Positions 33,502 to 40,137 of a stretch of 64,000 nucleotides of DNA are shown piece after piece. How positions within the stretch are numbered: the stretch's first letter is position 1; each line of letters opens with the position of its first letter. The DNA is from Sphingomonas sp. AP4-R1 (lineage in GTDB: Bacteria; Pseudomonadota; Alphaproteobacteria; Sphingomonadales; Sphingomonadaceae), in assembly GCF_013113735.1 (NCBI RefSeq), contig NZ_CP053346.1, positions 4,726,001-4,790,000 on the forward strand, in the 5' to 3' direction. The notes beneath the pieces are model-generated. The model was given only the letters and a program-made list of their open reading frames with translations. It searched no databases and was not told the origin of the DNA. The position numbers and the translations under genes are program-made.

Positions 33502-34652
33502 CCCTGGCCAATAGCGGCAACGACCTGCGGACACTCGACACCGTTCTTCTCAAGGTCGCGAGCCGGTGCAATCTCGATTGCGGCTATTGCTACGTCTACC
33601 ACATGGGTGACGAGGCGTGGCGCGATCAGCCTAAGCTGATGTCGCAGCGCGTCGTCGACAGGGTCGCCGAGGCGCTCGGCGCACAATATCGGCGCCAGCA
33701 ATCGCCGTTCAGCGTGGTCCTGCACGGCGGCGAACCGCTGATGCTTGGTGCCGCTCGACTCGATGCACTGTGCAAAGCATTGCGATCGGCCTTGCCGCAC
33801 CCCTGCGGTCTGCATGTGCAGACCAACGGTCTGCTCCTTACCGACGAAATAATCGACGTCTTTGTCTCTTATGATGTCGGGATTTCGGTCAGCGTCGATG
33901 GCCCGGCCGAGGTCCATGACCGCTTCCGCGTCGATCATCGCGACCGCGGATCGTATACACGCGTTGTGCAAGGCATTGCACGGCTCACCGCCCGCGCCGA
34001 TGCGCGTCCGCTCTTCGCTGGCGTGCTCGCGGTCATCGATCCGACCAGCGATCCTGTCGACGTCTATGCAGCGCTCAAGGCGACCGGTTCTCCGAGCATC
34101 GACGTGCTTGTGCGCGACGGTAACTGGGATCAGCTACCGTTCGGCAAGGCATCGCCCGGCTCTACGGAATATGGCGACTGGCTGTCGCGTCTGCTTCGCG
34201 TCTATCTCGCCGATCCCACCCCTCCGCGCTTGCGACTCCTGGACGACATGATGAGGCTGCTGCTGGGCGGTTCGGCCCAGAAGGAGGGTGTCGGCACCAC
34301 CGATTATGGCATCCTCGTGATCGAGCCCGACGGCCGGATCGACAAGAATGACACGCTCAAGGTTGCCCATGCCGCCGCCGACCAGTTCGAGCGTCCCTGG
34401 TCGATCCTGCGTGATGCGCTCGAAACCTTTCTCGATAATCCGGCCTATGACCGATATTATCGCCAGCAGCACGATTTGAGCTCAACGTGCCTCAGCTGCC
34501 CCGACCTGACGGTGTGCGGCGGCGGAATGGTCGCCCACCGCTGGCGCGAAACGAGCGGCTTCGATAATCCGACGATATTCTGCGCCGACCAGCGCCGCCT
34601 CATCGCAAATATGCGTGGCTTGCTCAGGCAAATGTCGGCAAAGGCCGCCTGA
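33498..34652 (+). CDS. yhhB: radical SAM/SPASM cyclophane-forming peptide maturase
   Basis: A 384-residue enzyme from GTG at 33498, overlapping the precursor stop by 4 bases. The radical SAM cluster motif is Cys24, Cys28, Cys31 in SRCNLDCGYCYVYHMGD, with the following GGEPL (SAM-binding) and SVSVDGPAEVHDRFR motifs. A C-terminal SPASM domain near residues 330-365 holds CLSCPDLTVCGGGMVAHRW and a last Cys in PTIFCADQRRL for auxiliary clusters. The SxxCNLxCxYCYVY motif is typical of the FxsB/GrrM/triceptide maturases that make C-C bonds between an aromatic ring and a beta-carbon. Its substrates are very probably the two peptides encoded on either side. Confidence 0.92.
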   Translation: MTLANSGNDLRTLDTVLLKVASRCNLDCGYCYVYHMGDEAWRDQPKLMSQRVVDRVAEALGAQYRRQQSPFSVVLHGGEPLMLGAARLDALCKALRSALPHPCGLHVQTNGLLLTDEIIDVFVSYDVGISVSVDGPAEVHDRFRVDHRDRGSYTRVVQGIARLTARADARPLFAGVLAVIDPTSDPVDVYAALKATGSPSIDVLVRDGNWDQLPFGKASPGSTEYGDWLSRLLRVYLADPTPPRLRLLDDMMRLLLGGSAQKEGVGTTDYGILVIEPDGRIDKNDTLKVAHAAADQFERPWSILRDALETFLDNPAYDRYYRQQHDLSSTCLSCPDLTVCGGGMVAHRWRETSGFDNPTIFCADQRRLIANMRGLLRQMSAKAA

Positions 34653-34666
34653 CTGAGGACATTTTG

Positions 34667-34840
34667 ATGCTCGAACGCCCCTTAAACACGAACGACACCG
34701 AGGCAGATTGCCCACCCTTGGAACTCGACCTGATCGACAGCGTCGCGCTCCAACGGCTCATCGACGAAGTTCGCTGCGATCCGACCCACATTGTCGGCGC
34801 GACGGCCTATAACCGGACCTATCATCGCCATAATCGATAG
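34667..34840 (+). CDS. yhhA: cyclophane (triceptide) RiPP precursor peptide 2
   Basis: A 57-residue gene starting 14 bases after the maturase. Its leader has DSVALQRLIDEV (residues 24-35), matching precursor 1, and its C-terminus is AYNRTYHRHNR. The three triplets are Y48-N49-R50, Y52-H53-R54 and H55-N56-R57, so the middle ring residue is Tyr instead of the His of precursor 1. Length, leader extension and internal Cys residues (Cys15, Cys37) differ from precursor 1. The shared leader motif is probably the maturase binding site. No close Shine-Dalgarno is evident (GAGGAC 7 bases before the ATG), and translation may be coupled to the maturase. Confidence 0.85.
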   Translation: MLERPLNTNDTEADCPPLELDLIDSVALQRLIDEVRCDPTHIVGATAYNRTYHRHNR

Positions 34841-34865
34841 GCCGGGAGAACCGTTCGCACATACC

Positions 34866-35438
34866 ATGCAGATCACCGAACGGGCGACCGAGCCCTTTCC
34901 CTATTTCCTCGCCCAAGACTGCGTTTCAGCCGAGGCCGGCGAGGCGCTTCTCGACTGGTTCGAGAGCGATGCTCCTTGGCGGCTGGTGTCCCAGGATTTC
35001 TACGATCAATATGAGTTCAGCCTGTTCGACGCTCGGCTGCCCGCCGCAGCCGCGATGCTGGTTGATCCCGATGCAATGGCAGACCTTCGGCGTCAGATCG
35101 AGGTCGAGTTTGGCGAAGCGCTCAGTGAGACCATGGGGATCGTCGCGCACAAGCTCGTCGCCGGTCAGCGCATTGGAATCCACAACGACTTTCTGCCGGG
35201 ACACGAGACGCACCGGTTGACGGTGCAGCTCAACCGAGGCCTTACCGACGCCGATGGTGGCTATATGATGCTGTTCAACAGTGACAATGCAGCCGATATT
35301 CATCGCATTCTGCGGCCGGTGACCGGCACTGGGCTCGGTTTTGCGATCGGCCCGGCGTCGCATCACGCTGTTTCGCGAATGCATGGCGGCGAGCGCTTCA
35401 CCCTGGTCTATTCCTTCCATGCCAATGGGCGTGCCTAA
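34866..35438 (+). CDS. yhhC: 2-oxoglutarate/Fe(II) oxygenase of the cyclophane RiPP cluster
   Basis: A 190-residue protein (start ATG 34866, MQITERATEPFPYFLAQDCV). It shows the iron-binding facial triad of the 2OG-Fe(II) family: His106-x-Asp108 in GIHNDF and a distal His (166 or 167) in ASHHAVSRMHGG, followed by Arg177 in GERFTLVYSF, which would bind 2-oxoglutarate. The fold order (YDQYEFSLFD, HRLTVQLNR, GGYMMLFN) is prolyl-4-hydroxylase-like. In this cluster it most likely hydroxylates residues of the cyclophane peptide. It begins 25 bases after precursor 2 and its end overlaps the next gene by 20 bases. The family label yhhC is recalled, not searched. Confidence 0.85.
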   Translation: MQITERATEPFPYFLAQDCVSAEAGEALLDWFESDAPWRLVSQDFYDQYEFSLFDARLPAAAAMLVDPDAMADLRRQIEVEFGEALSETMGIVAHKLVAGQRIGIHNDFLPGHETHRLTVQLNRGLTDADGGYMMLFNSDNAADIHRILRPVTGTGLGFAIGPASHHAVSRMHGGERFTLVYSFHANGRA

Positions 35439-36234
35439 CGCGCCAATCTGGTCGCCCGGACTTGCCGCCCGGCTGGCGCGGGGGTTTCGTCGCGACCCGG
35501 CCGCCAGCAGGGGGGTGCTGGCCCACGAAGGTCGCTATGGCAGTTGGGCATGGCTGACCGAAGGCGCTGCCGAAGGCCGTTATGCGTCGCCCGCGAACCA
35601 CCCTCGGCGTGCCCGGTTCGAACTGCTCCCGGAAGACGGCCGACGGCGCTATGCGGCGATCGGTCTTGCTATCGCCACGCACCTACCCGGTGCCGACGAG
35701 ATCGCACTCGTTGACGAAGCAATCGGGTGGCTTGCTCCGGCACCCGGCCTGATCGACGCGGTCGACGCACTGGTCCGCAGCATCCACAAGCTCGATAGCC
35801 AGGGACCTGGCTATGATGTCAGCCATTCGGATCCCGAGCTGCCCTTTTCGATCTTCCTCAACCTGCCCGTCGGCGAGACCGATGCGACACTGCGCGTCGC
35901 AGAGGCGATCTTGCACGAGACGATGCATCTTCAGTTGAGTCTGATGGAGCGGCTCCGCCCGCTTGTCGCCGATCCGGCAGCGACCACCCTCTCGCCCTGG
36001 CAGGGTAAGGCCCGACCGCTACAGGGCCTGATCCACGGCTTGTTTGTTTTTCGGGCAATCGACCAGTGGCTCACGATATTGCAGACTGCAGACCCGGCCG
36101 CCCACGGCCATCCTTACGCCGACAGGCGGCGGCTGGAGATTGCGGACGAGATTGCGAGCATTGAGAACTTCACCGCCTCGTCCGCGCTGACGCTGCGCGG
36201 GCAGCGCTTCGCAACGATGCTGATCGCCCGCTAA
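35419..36234 (+). CDS. HExxH-motif protein, probable peptide-modifying hydroxylase of the RiPP cluster
   Basis: A 271-residue soluble protein with the metal motif HETMH (His166, Glu167, His170) in AEAILHETMHLQLSLMERLR and a further His in LQGLIHGLFVFRAI near 206. This matches the HEXXH domain family that accompanies FxsB-type and other cyclophane maturases. Members of it have been shown to be iron/2-oxoglutarate peptide beta-hydroxylases rather than proteases. The start is uncertain: ATG 35419, ATG 35425 and GTG 35431 are all inside the end of the oxygenase gene. It is the last gene of the five-gene cluster; no transporter or peptidase gene follows. Confidence 0.75.
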   Translation: MPMGVPNAPIWSPGLAARLARGFRRDPAASRGVLAHEGRYGSWAWLTEGAAEGRYASPANHPRRARFELLPEDGRRRYAAIGLAIATHLPGADEIALVDEAIGWLAPAPGLIDAVDALVRSIHKLDSQGPGYDVSHSDPELPFSIFLNLPVGETDATLRVAEAILHETMHLQLSLMERLRPLVADPAATTLSPWQGKARPLQGLIHGLFVFRAIDQWLTILQTADPAAHGHPYADRRRLEIADEIASIENFTASSALTLRGQRFATMLIAR

Positions 36235-36255
36235 CTCATTCGTTTGCCCGACAGG

Positions 36256-37008
36256 TCAGGCCGCCAGCGCGTCCTGCGCCATCGCGCTGAACTTCGCGGC
36301 CGGCAGGACCGCAGCGGCCAGATAGGTCTGAGCCTCGAGAATGACCGCTTCGACATCGGGCGACGTTGCTTGTAGCGCCGCAACGTGCCGCAATGTCTCG
36401 AGCCGCTTGAAATGTTCGAGTCGGGCTTCGATCAGGGGGAGCCGGTTCAGGCCGCAATAGTCGACCGTGGCGACGCCTTCGTCGGTGCCGCCCACCGCGA
36501 TTTCGTTGTTGAAAAAGATATGGTCGCGCGGATCGGCGGGCCCGGCAGGGTTGAGGAGCAGCGGCGCTTCGCCCGTGAGATCGCCGCCATGATGACGCAC
36601 CCTTGTCGTCGGATCACGCAGGGGAAAGAAATTCTTCTTGTGGCTGCGGTTGCAAACCTGACAGCAGTAGAAGAGATTGTCCCACGCATAGCCGCGCCAA
36701 TAATAACCCGGATAGACCTTGGGCTGTCTGCGGCCCTGTTGCGAATATTTCTTCGGGCGATAATGTTCGACGTCGGCAGCGGCATTGGCTTCGAACATAC
36801 CTTCGCAGAAACAGCATTTGCTGTGCTGGGCGTTGCGTAGCACATCCTTGACGTCGGCATGACCGTAATTGGCCGAGAGGATCTCGAACGTCGTGTCGCC
36901 TCGGTCATAGCGCGCCCGATCAGCATCGTGCGCGGCGCAATGCCCAGCAGTGAGATCGGCGAATTCGGCGAGCTTAGCGGGAGCGTTTGGCTTGGCGACG
37001 AGGATCAT
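36256..37008 (-). CDS. ptuB: Septu system HNH endonuclease PtuB
   Basis: A 250-residue HNH-type nuclease. The zinc knuckle Cys pairs are KCCFCEGMF and YCCQVCNRSHKKNFFP, and between them lies the catalytic DVEHYRPKKYS, the arrangement of retron/Septu-associated HNH proteins (TIGR02646-like). Its ATG overlaps the stop of the upstream ATPase gene by 4 bases (37005-37008), so the two are co-translated, which defines a PtuA-PtuB pair. Septu systems cleave phage or cellular DNA when the ATPase is relieved. It is convergent with the RiPP cluster, 21 bases away. Confidence 0.88.
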   Translation of the reverse strand: MILVAKPNAPAKLAEFADLTAGHCAAHDADRARYDRGDTTFEILSANYGHADVKDVLRNAQHSKCCFCEGMFEANAAADVEHYRPKKYSQQGRRQPKVYPGYYWRGYAWDNLFYCCQVCNRSHKKNFFPLRDPTTRVRHHGGDLTGEAPLLLNPAGPADPRDHIFFNNEIAVGGTDEGVATVDYCGLNRLPLIEARLEHFKRLETLRHVAALQATSPDVEAVILEAQTYLAAAVLPAAKFSAMAQDALAA

Positions 37009-38366
37009 GAGGCTTTGCCAGACTCCACGAGCGCTGCGGCGCGACGGATAATGTCCATCGCCTTTTCGTCCTCGGATCGCTCGGCGGTGGGTAGTCCATG
37101 TACCTCGGCGTTGAGCCGGGCGAGTTCGGCACGTTCCGCATCGGTTGGCTTCTTCTTCAGCGTAAGTTCGGTACGGCGCAGAAGCATGGTCTCGACCGGT
37201 TGCGGGCGAGCCGACGGCAGCCCGAACAATTCGCTGGTGAGGATCTGGTCGAGCCGCCAGCTTTTGACGACCGATGGGTCGCTAACGATCCGCGCCTCGC
37301 CGTCATCGTCGTGGAGCACCGCGAGATTGGTCTCCAGCGCATCCTGCGCCATGAGCGGGCTGTGCGCGGTAGCGATGAATTGAACCGCCGGAAAATGCTG
37401 GGTGAGATGCGCGCGCATCGCGCGCTGCCATTGCGGGTGAAGGTGGAGGTCGATCTCGTCGACGATTACGATTGCCGGCTCGACCAGCGGATTGGAGCAG
37501 TCGGGATAGTGATTGAGCAGCCGCCAGGCGATATCGGCGGTCCAGGCAAGCACGGTCTGATAGCCGAGGCTGAGGCTTCCCATCGGCACGGTACCGAACG
37601 GGGTCCTGATCCATACGCCGCCATCCTCATCCGCCGATCCGGGCAAGCGCGGCCCTCTTATGTCGATCGCGTCGGGTCCGTCGATATAGGGGAGGATCTC
37701 GGCAAGCATCGCCTTTAAGCTCGCCAGTTGCTCTTTGGCGTTGGGCCGCTTCTTGAGCCGAAGATAATCGAGCCGCGAGAGGGTTTCCTCGGGATCGAAC
37801 AGTTCGGCGGCGGCATCGAACAGCGAGTCGGTCGCGCCGTCCGAGGCGCGTTCGAGGTTGCCGGCACCGCGATGCCGCCCCGCGCCATAAGCGAGCACCA
37901 GCGGTTCGACGGCCTTTCCTTCGAAACTGGCTTGCGGATTGACGTCGCGGATGCGCCCTTTCGAGCGCGTGATCTCGACAGAGGTGCTGATCGCGCGCAG
38001 TTTACGGCGGCTCGCACCGTCGAAGGTGGCGCCTGCGACAAGGTCAGCGCTCAGACGCACCGTGCCGTCGGTGCCCGAGCGGGTCAGCGCTTTGAGGATC
38101 GCGTTATCCTCCTCGCGCACCAATTCGGGTTCAACTGGCTGGGCAAGGCTATGCCCTTCGTCGGGCATCTCGTTGAGAACCGGGCGCATACGCGCGAGGC
38201 ACTGGAGTAGGGTAGTCTTGCCGACGCCATTGTCGCCGAGGATCAAGGTCCATTGCGCGGGGCGGCCGTGCTCGTCGAGCAGGTCGAGGCACTGGGGCGC
38301 CCCGAACGACCGGACATTTTCCAGCACGAGGCGCGTGAAATAGACGGGTTGGCTCGAACGACGCAT
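37005..38366 (-). CDS. ptuA: Septu system ATPase PtuA (AAA/SMC-like)
   Basis: A 453-residue ATPase. Residues 1-30 (FTRLVLENVRSFGAPQCLDL) are an SMC/RecF-like N-terminus, Walker A is LILGDNGVGKTTLLQCLARM (about residues 41-60), an ABC-type signature-like LSLGYQTVLAWTADIAW lies before Walker B, which is AIVIVDEIDLHLHPQWQ (about 296-312), and TAHSPLMAQD supplies the switch His. The C-terminal 100 residues are helical and charged (LTLKKKPTDAERAELARLNA). With the HNH gene directly downstream this is a type I Septu pair without a reverse transcriptase, so it is not a retron. Confidence 0.88.
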   Translation of the reverse strand: MRRSSQPVYFTRLVLENVRSFGAPQCLDLLDEHGRPAQWTLILGDNGVGKTTLLQCLARMRPVLNEMPDEGHSLAQPVEPELVREEDNAILKALTRSGTDGTVRLSADLVAGATFDGASRRKLRAISTSVEITRSKGRIRDVNPQASFEGKAVEPLVLAYGAGRHRGAGNLERASDGATDSLFDAAAELFDPEETLSRLDYLRLKKRPNAKEQLASLKAMLAEILPYIDGPDAIDIRGPRLPGSADEDGGVWIRTPFGTVPMGSLSLGYQTVLAWTADIAWRLLNHYPDCSNPLVEPAIVIVDEIDLHLHPQWQRAMRAHLTQHFPAVQFIATAHSPLMAQDALETNLAVLHDDDGEARIVSDPSVVKSWRLDQILTSELFGLPSARPQPVETMLLRRTELTLKKKPTDAERAELARLNAEVHGLPTAERSEDEKAMDIIRRAAALVESGKAS

Positions 38367-38758
38367 CTCATGTCTCGGCGATAAAACAACACGCGGGCGA
38401 TGCCCGGACGGACCATGAGATTATGGCCCGGCCTTTACGGGCGCAATCGCCCATGTTGTCCGCCCAGTGCTCAATCCTCAGCAGACTTTGATCCCATCGC
38501 CGGGTGCCAAGTAGAAGTTGCACTTCGTTTTGCCGGCGCCCGCGTCGGCACAAGTGCGCAGAGCGGACCGATTGCTCGCAGAAGGCGAAGCGTGCGGCGT
38601 ACATGTACGCAATTGAGGCGCGAAGCTGCCTCTACAAGAGGGGCCAACGAACGTCCGCTTACCTCAGATCATTGCTCCAAACCGGCCATTCCGTTCTCCA
38701 CCCGTCGATCACCGTTACGGACAACCCATTAGCGTTTGGCGTTCGATGCAATTGATGC
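38367..38758. other. gene-free stretch between Septu and the recombinase module
   Basis: No supported gene in 392 bases. Positions 38649-38663 hold a reverse copy of the GCGGACGTTC repeat, and ACGGACAACCCATTAG near 38717-38732 is another diverged copy. A hairpin (GCCCGGCCTTTACGGGC near 38424-38440) lies behind the ATPase start. I found no sign of a retron RNA or reverse transcriptase. Confidence 0.35.
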
Positions 38759-38965
38759 TCACTTCCTGACGTGCTGATCCAGAGCAACGGCTGCTGCTAT
38801 CAACGCCTGTATCGTGAAGGCAGCGCCAGACAATGTGATCAATGACGGTGTACGCGCTCCTTCGTCCCGTCCGATCATCGTCACGGCCAGCAGGCTGGTA
38901 TCTTCCATGATCATCCCCGCACGCGTGCAAAGTCGGGTGATCAGCTCAGCGTCGTCTTCGTCCAC
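38759..38965 (-). CDS. hypothetical protein, 68 residues, in the recombinase module
   Basis: A GTG start at 38965 has GAGGAGA 6 to 8 bases upstream. The protein is acidic at its N-terminus (DEDDAELITRLCTRAGMIME) and continues DTSLLAVTMIGRDEGARTPS, then LITLSGAAFTIQALIAAAVA and LDQHVRK, with an amphipathic C-terminal helix. A longer overlapping frame upstream is only the shadow of the DUF3489 gene. The good ribosome site and the position, divergent from the DUF3489/DUF2924/recombinase genes, support a real gene. Family unknown. Confidence 0.6.
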   Translation of the reverse strand: MDEDDAELITRLCTRAGMIMEDTSLLAVTMIGRDEGARTPSLITLSGAAFTIQALIAAAVALDQHVRK

Positions 38966-39199
38966 GGCAGTCTCCTCTGCCTCACGACGCGACGACCCCG
39001 AGACGAAGTCCAGACGCAGCTTTGGGTCCCTCACGAAATCGCCCGGCGCTGCCACATTCCATTCGACTTCGTGTCCGAACCGAGCATGGGTGTCCGGGAG
39101 CCGCGGCGCTGACCGACGCGGCAAGCGCCCCGCGGACGATCCGCGGGGCTCTGGGTGGTGGGAGCGGCACGGCGCTGCTCCGGACAAGGAGCCACCTTT

Positions 39200-39718
39200 A
39201 TGTTTCGACCCAGCGATCTCCAGCTCGTCCTGCTCACCACGGCTGCCCAGCGCGGTGACGGCAGTCTCCTGCCCCCACCCGAGACCATCGGCGGTCAGGC
39301 CGTCCGCATCCGCCGCTCGATCCCACCGCTCATCAAGAACGGGCTCGTCAGCGAAAGCGTCGTAACAGCCATTGGCCTTGCCTGGCGCGAAGACGGTGAC
39401 ACCCATTATGGCGCCTTCATCACAGACGCTGGTCGGGAGGCCATCGGCGCGGAGCCCCTGCAGGGTTCAGACGAAGAGAATGTAGCCGACGTGAAGGCGG
39501 CCTCGCCCACAGAGCCTAAGGCATCGACCAAGACCGGCATGGTCCTCGACATGCTCCGCCGAGATGACGGTGCAACGCTGGAAGAACTCGCCACCGCCAC
39601 TGGCTGGCTTCCCCATACGACGCGGGCTGCGCTGACCGGCCTGCGCAAGAAGGGCCACCACATCGCCCGCGGCAAGCGCGGCGAGACCACCTGCTACTCG
39701 CTGAAGGTCGCCGCCTGA
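39200..39718 (+). CDS. DUF3489 domain protein
   Basis: A 172-residue protein from the ATG at 39200 (AAGGAG 9 bases upstream). The N-terminal half is a winged-helix-like region (LQLVLLTTAAQRGDGSLLPP, LIKNGLVSE). The C-terminal half is the DUF3489 domain: KTGMVLDMLRRDDGATLEEL, ATATGWLPHTTRAALTGLRK and KGHHIARGKRGETTCYSL, also a winged helix. These proteins are found next to DUF2924 and large serine recombinases in alphaproteobacterial integrative elements and probably help control or direct integration. Its TGA overlaps the next ATG. Confidence 0.9.
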   Translation: MFRPSDLQLVLLTTAAQRGDGSLLPPPETIGGQAVRIRRSIPPLIKNGLVSESVVTAIGLAWREDGDTHYGAFITDAGREAIGAEPLQGSDEENVADVKAASPTEPKASTKTGMVLDMLRRDDGATLEELATATGWLPHTTRAALTGLRKKGHHIARGKRGETTCYSLKVAA

Positions 39719-40137
39719 TGGCTCGCCTTGATGATCAGATCTTCCGGCTGGAGACGCTGTCTCCAGCCGCCCTGCAAGCCGCATGGGCCGAGGCCTATGG
39801 CAACGCGCCGCCGCTTCTCTCCCCTGCCCTCCTCCGCATGGGCATCGCCTGGCGTCTCCAAGAGGCAAAGCATGGCGGCCTGCCAGCTTCTATCCGGCGC
39901 GAACTGCAGCGGATCGCGGCTGGCGAGCCCGCGCCGACGCGACCCGTAGCCCCGGACCTGCGGCCGGGGACCCTGCTCGTCCGCGAATGGCAGGGGCGGA
40001 CCATTTCGGTGCAGGTGGAAGAGAAAGGTTTCCTGTTCGACGGACAGCTTTATGCATCGCTCAGCGGCATCGCCAAGACCGTGACCGGAGCCCATTGGTC
40101 AGGACCACGCTTCTTCGGCATCACCGCCCGTGCGTAA
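39718..40137 (+). CDS. DUF2924 domain protein
   Basis: A 139-residue protein (MARLDDQIFRLETLSPAALQ at the start) with the family motifs PALLRMGIAWRLQEAKHGGL and RPGTLLVREWQGRTISVQVE, ending YASLSGIAKTVTGAHWSGPR then FFGI. DUF2924 proteins almost always precede a large serine recombinase gene, as here, and overlap it by 8 bases. The C-terminal 80 residues have the RAMA-like fold seen in DNA-modifying and DNA-binding proteins. Function is unproven; a recombination directionality or DNA-binding role is plausible. Confidence 0.9.
   Translation: MARLDDQIFRLETLSPAALQAAWAEAYGNAPPLLSPALLRMGIAWRLQEAKHGGLPASIRRELQRIAAGEPAPTRPVAPDLRPGTLLVREWQGRTISVQVEEKGFLFDGQLYASLSGIAKTVTGAHWSGPRFFGITARA

Noticed and set aside
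33531..33546. GCGGACACTCGACACC as another copy of the interspersed repeat
   Set aside because: It lies inside the radical SAM reading frame and is explained by codons for LRTLDT; the similarity is chance.
38367..38758. Retron RNA beside the Septu ATPase
   Set aside because: Retron-linked PtuAB needs a reverse transcriptase; none is present and the stretch lacks a convincing msr-msd fold.
38966..39406. N-terminal extension of the 68-residue protein at 38759
   Set aside because: The extension is antisense to the DUF3489 gene and loses protein-like composition; the GTG at 38965 has its own strong ribosome site.
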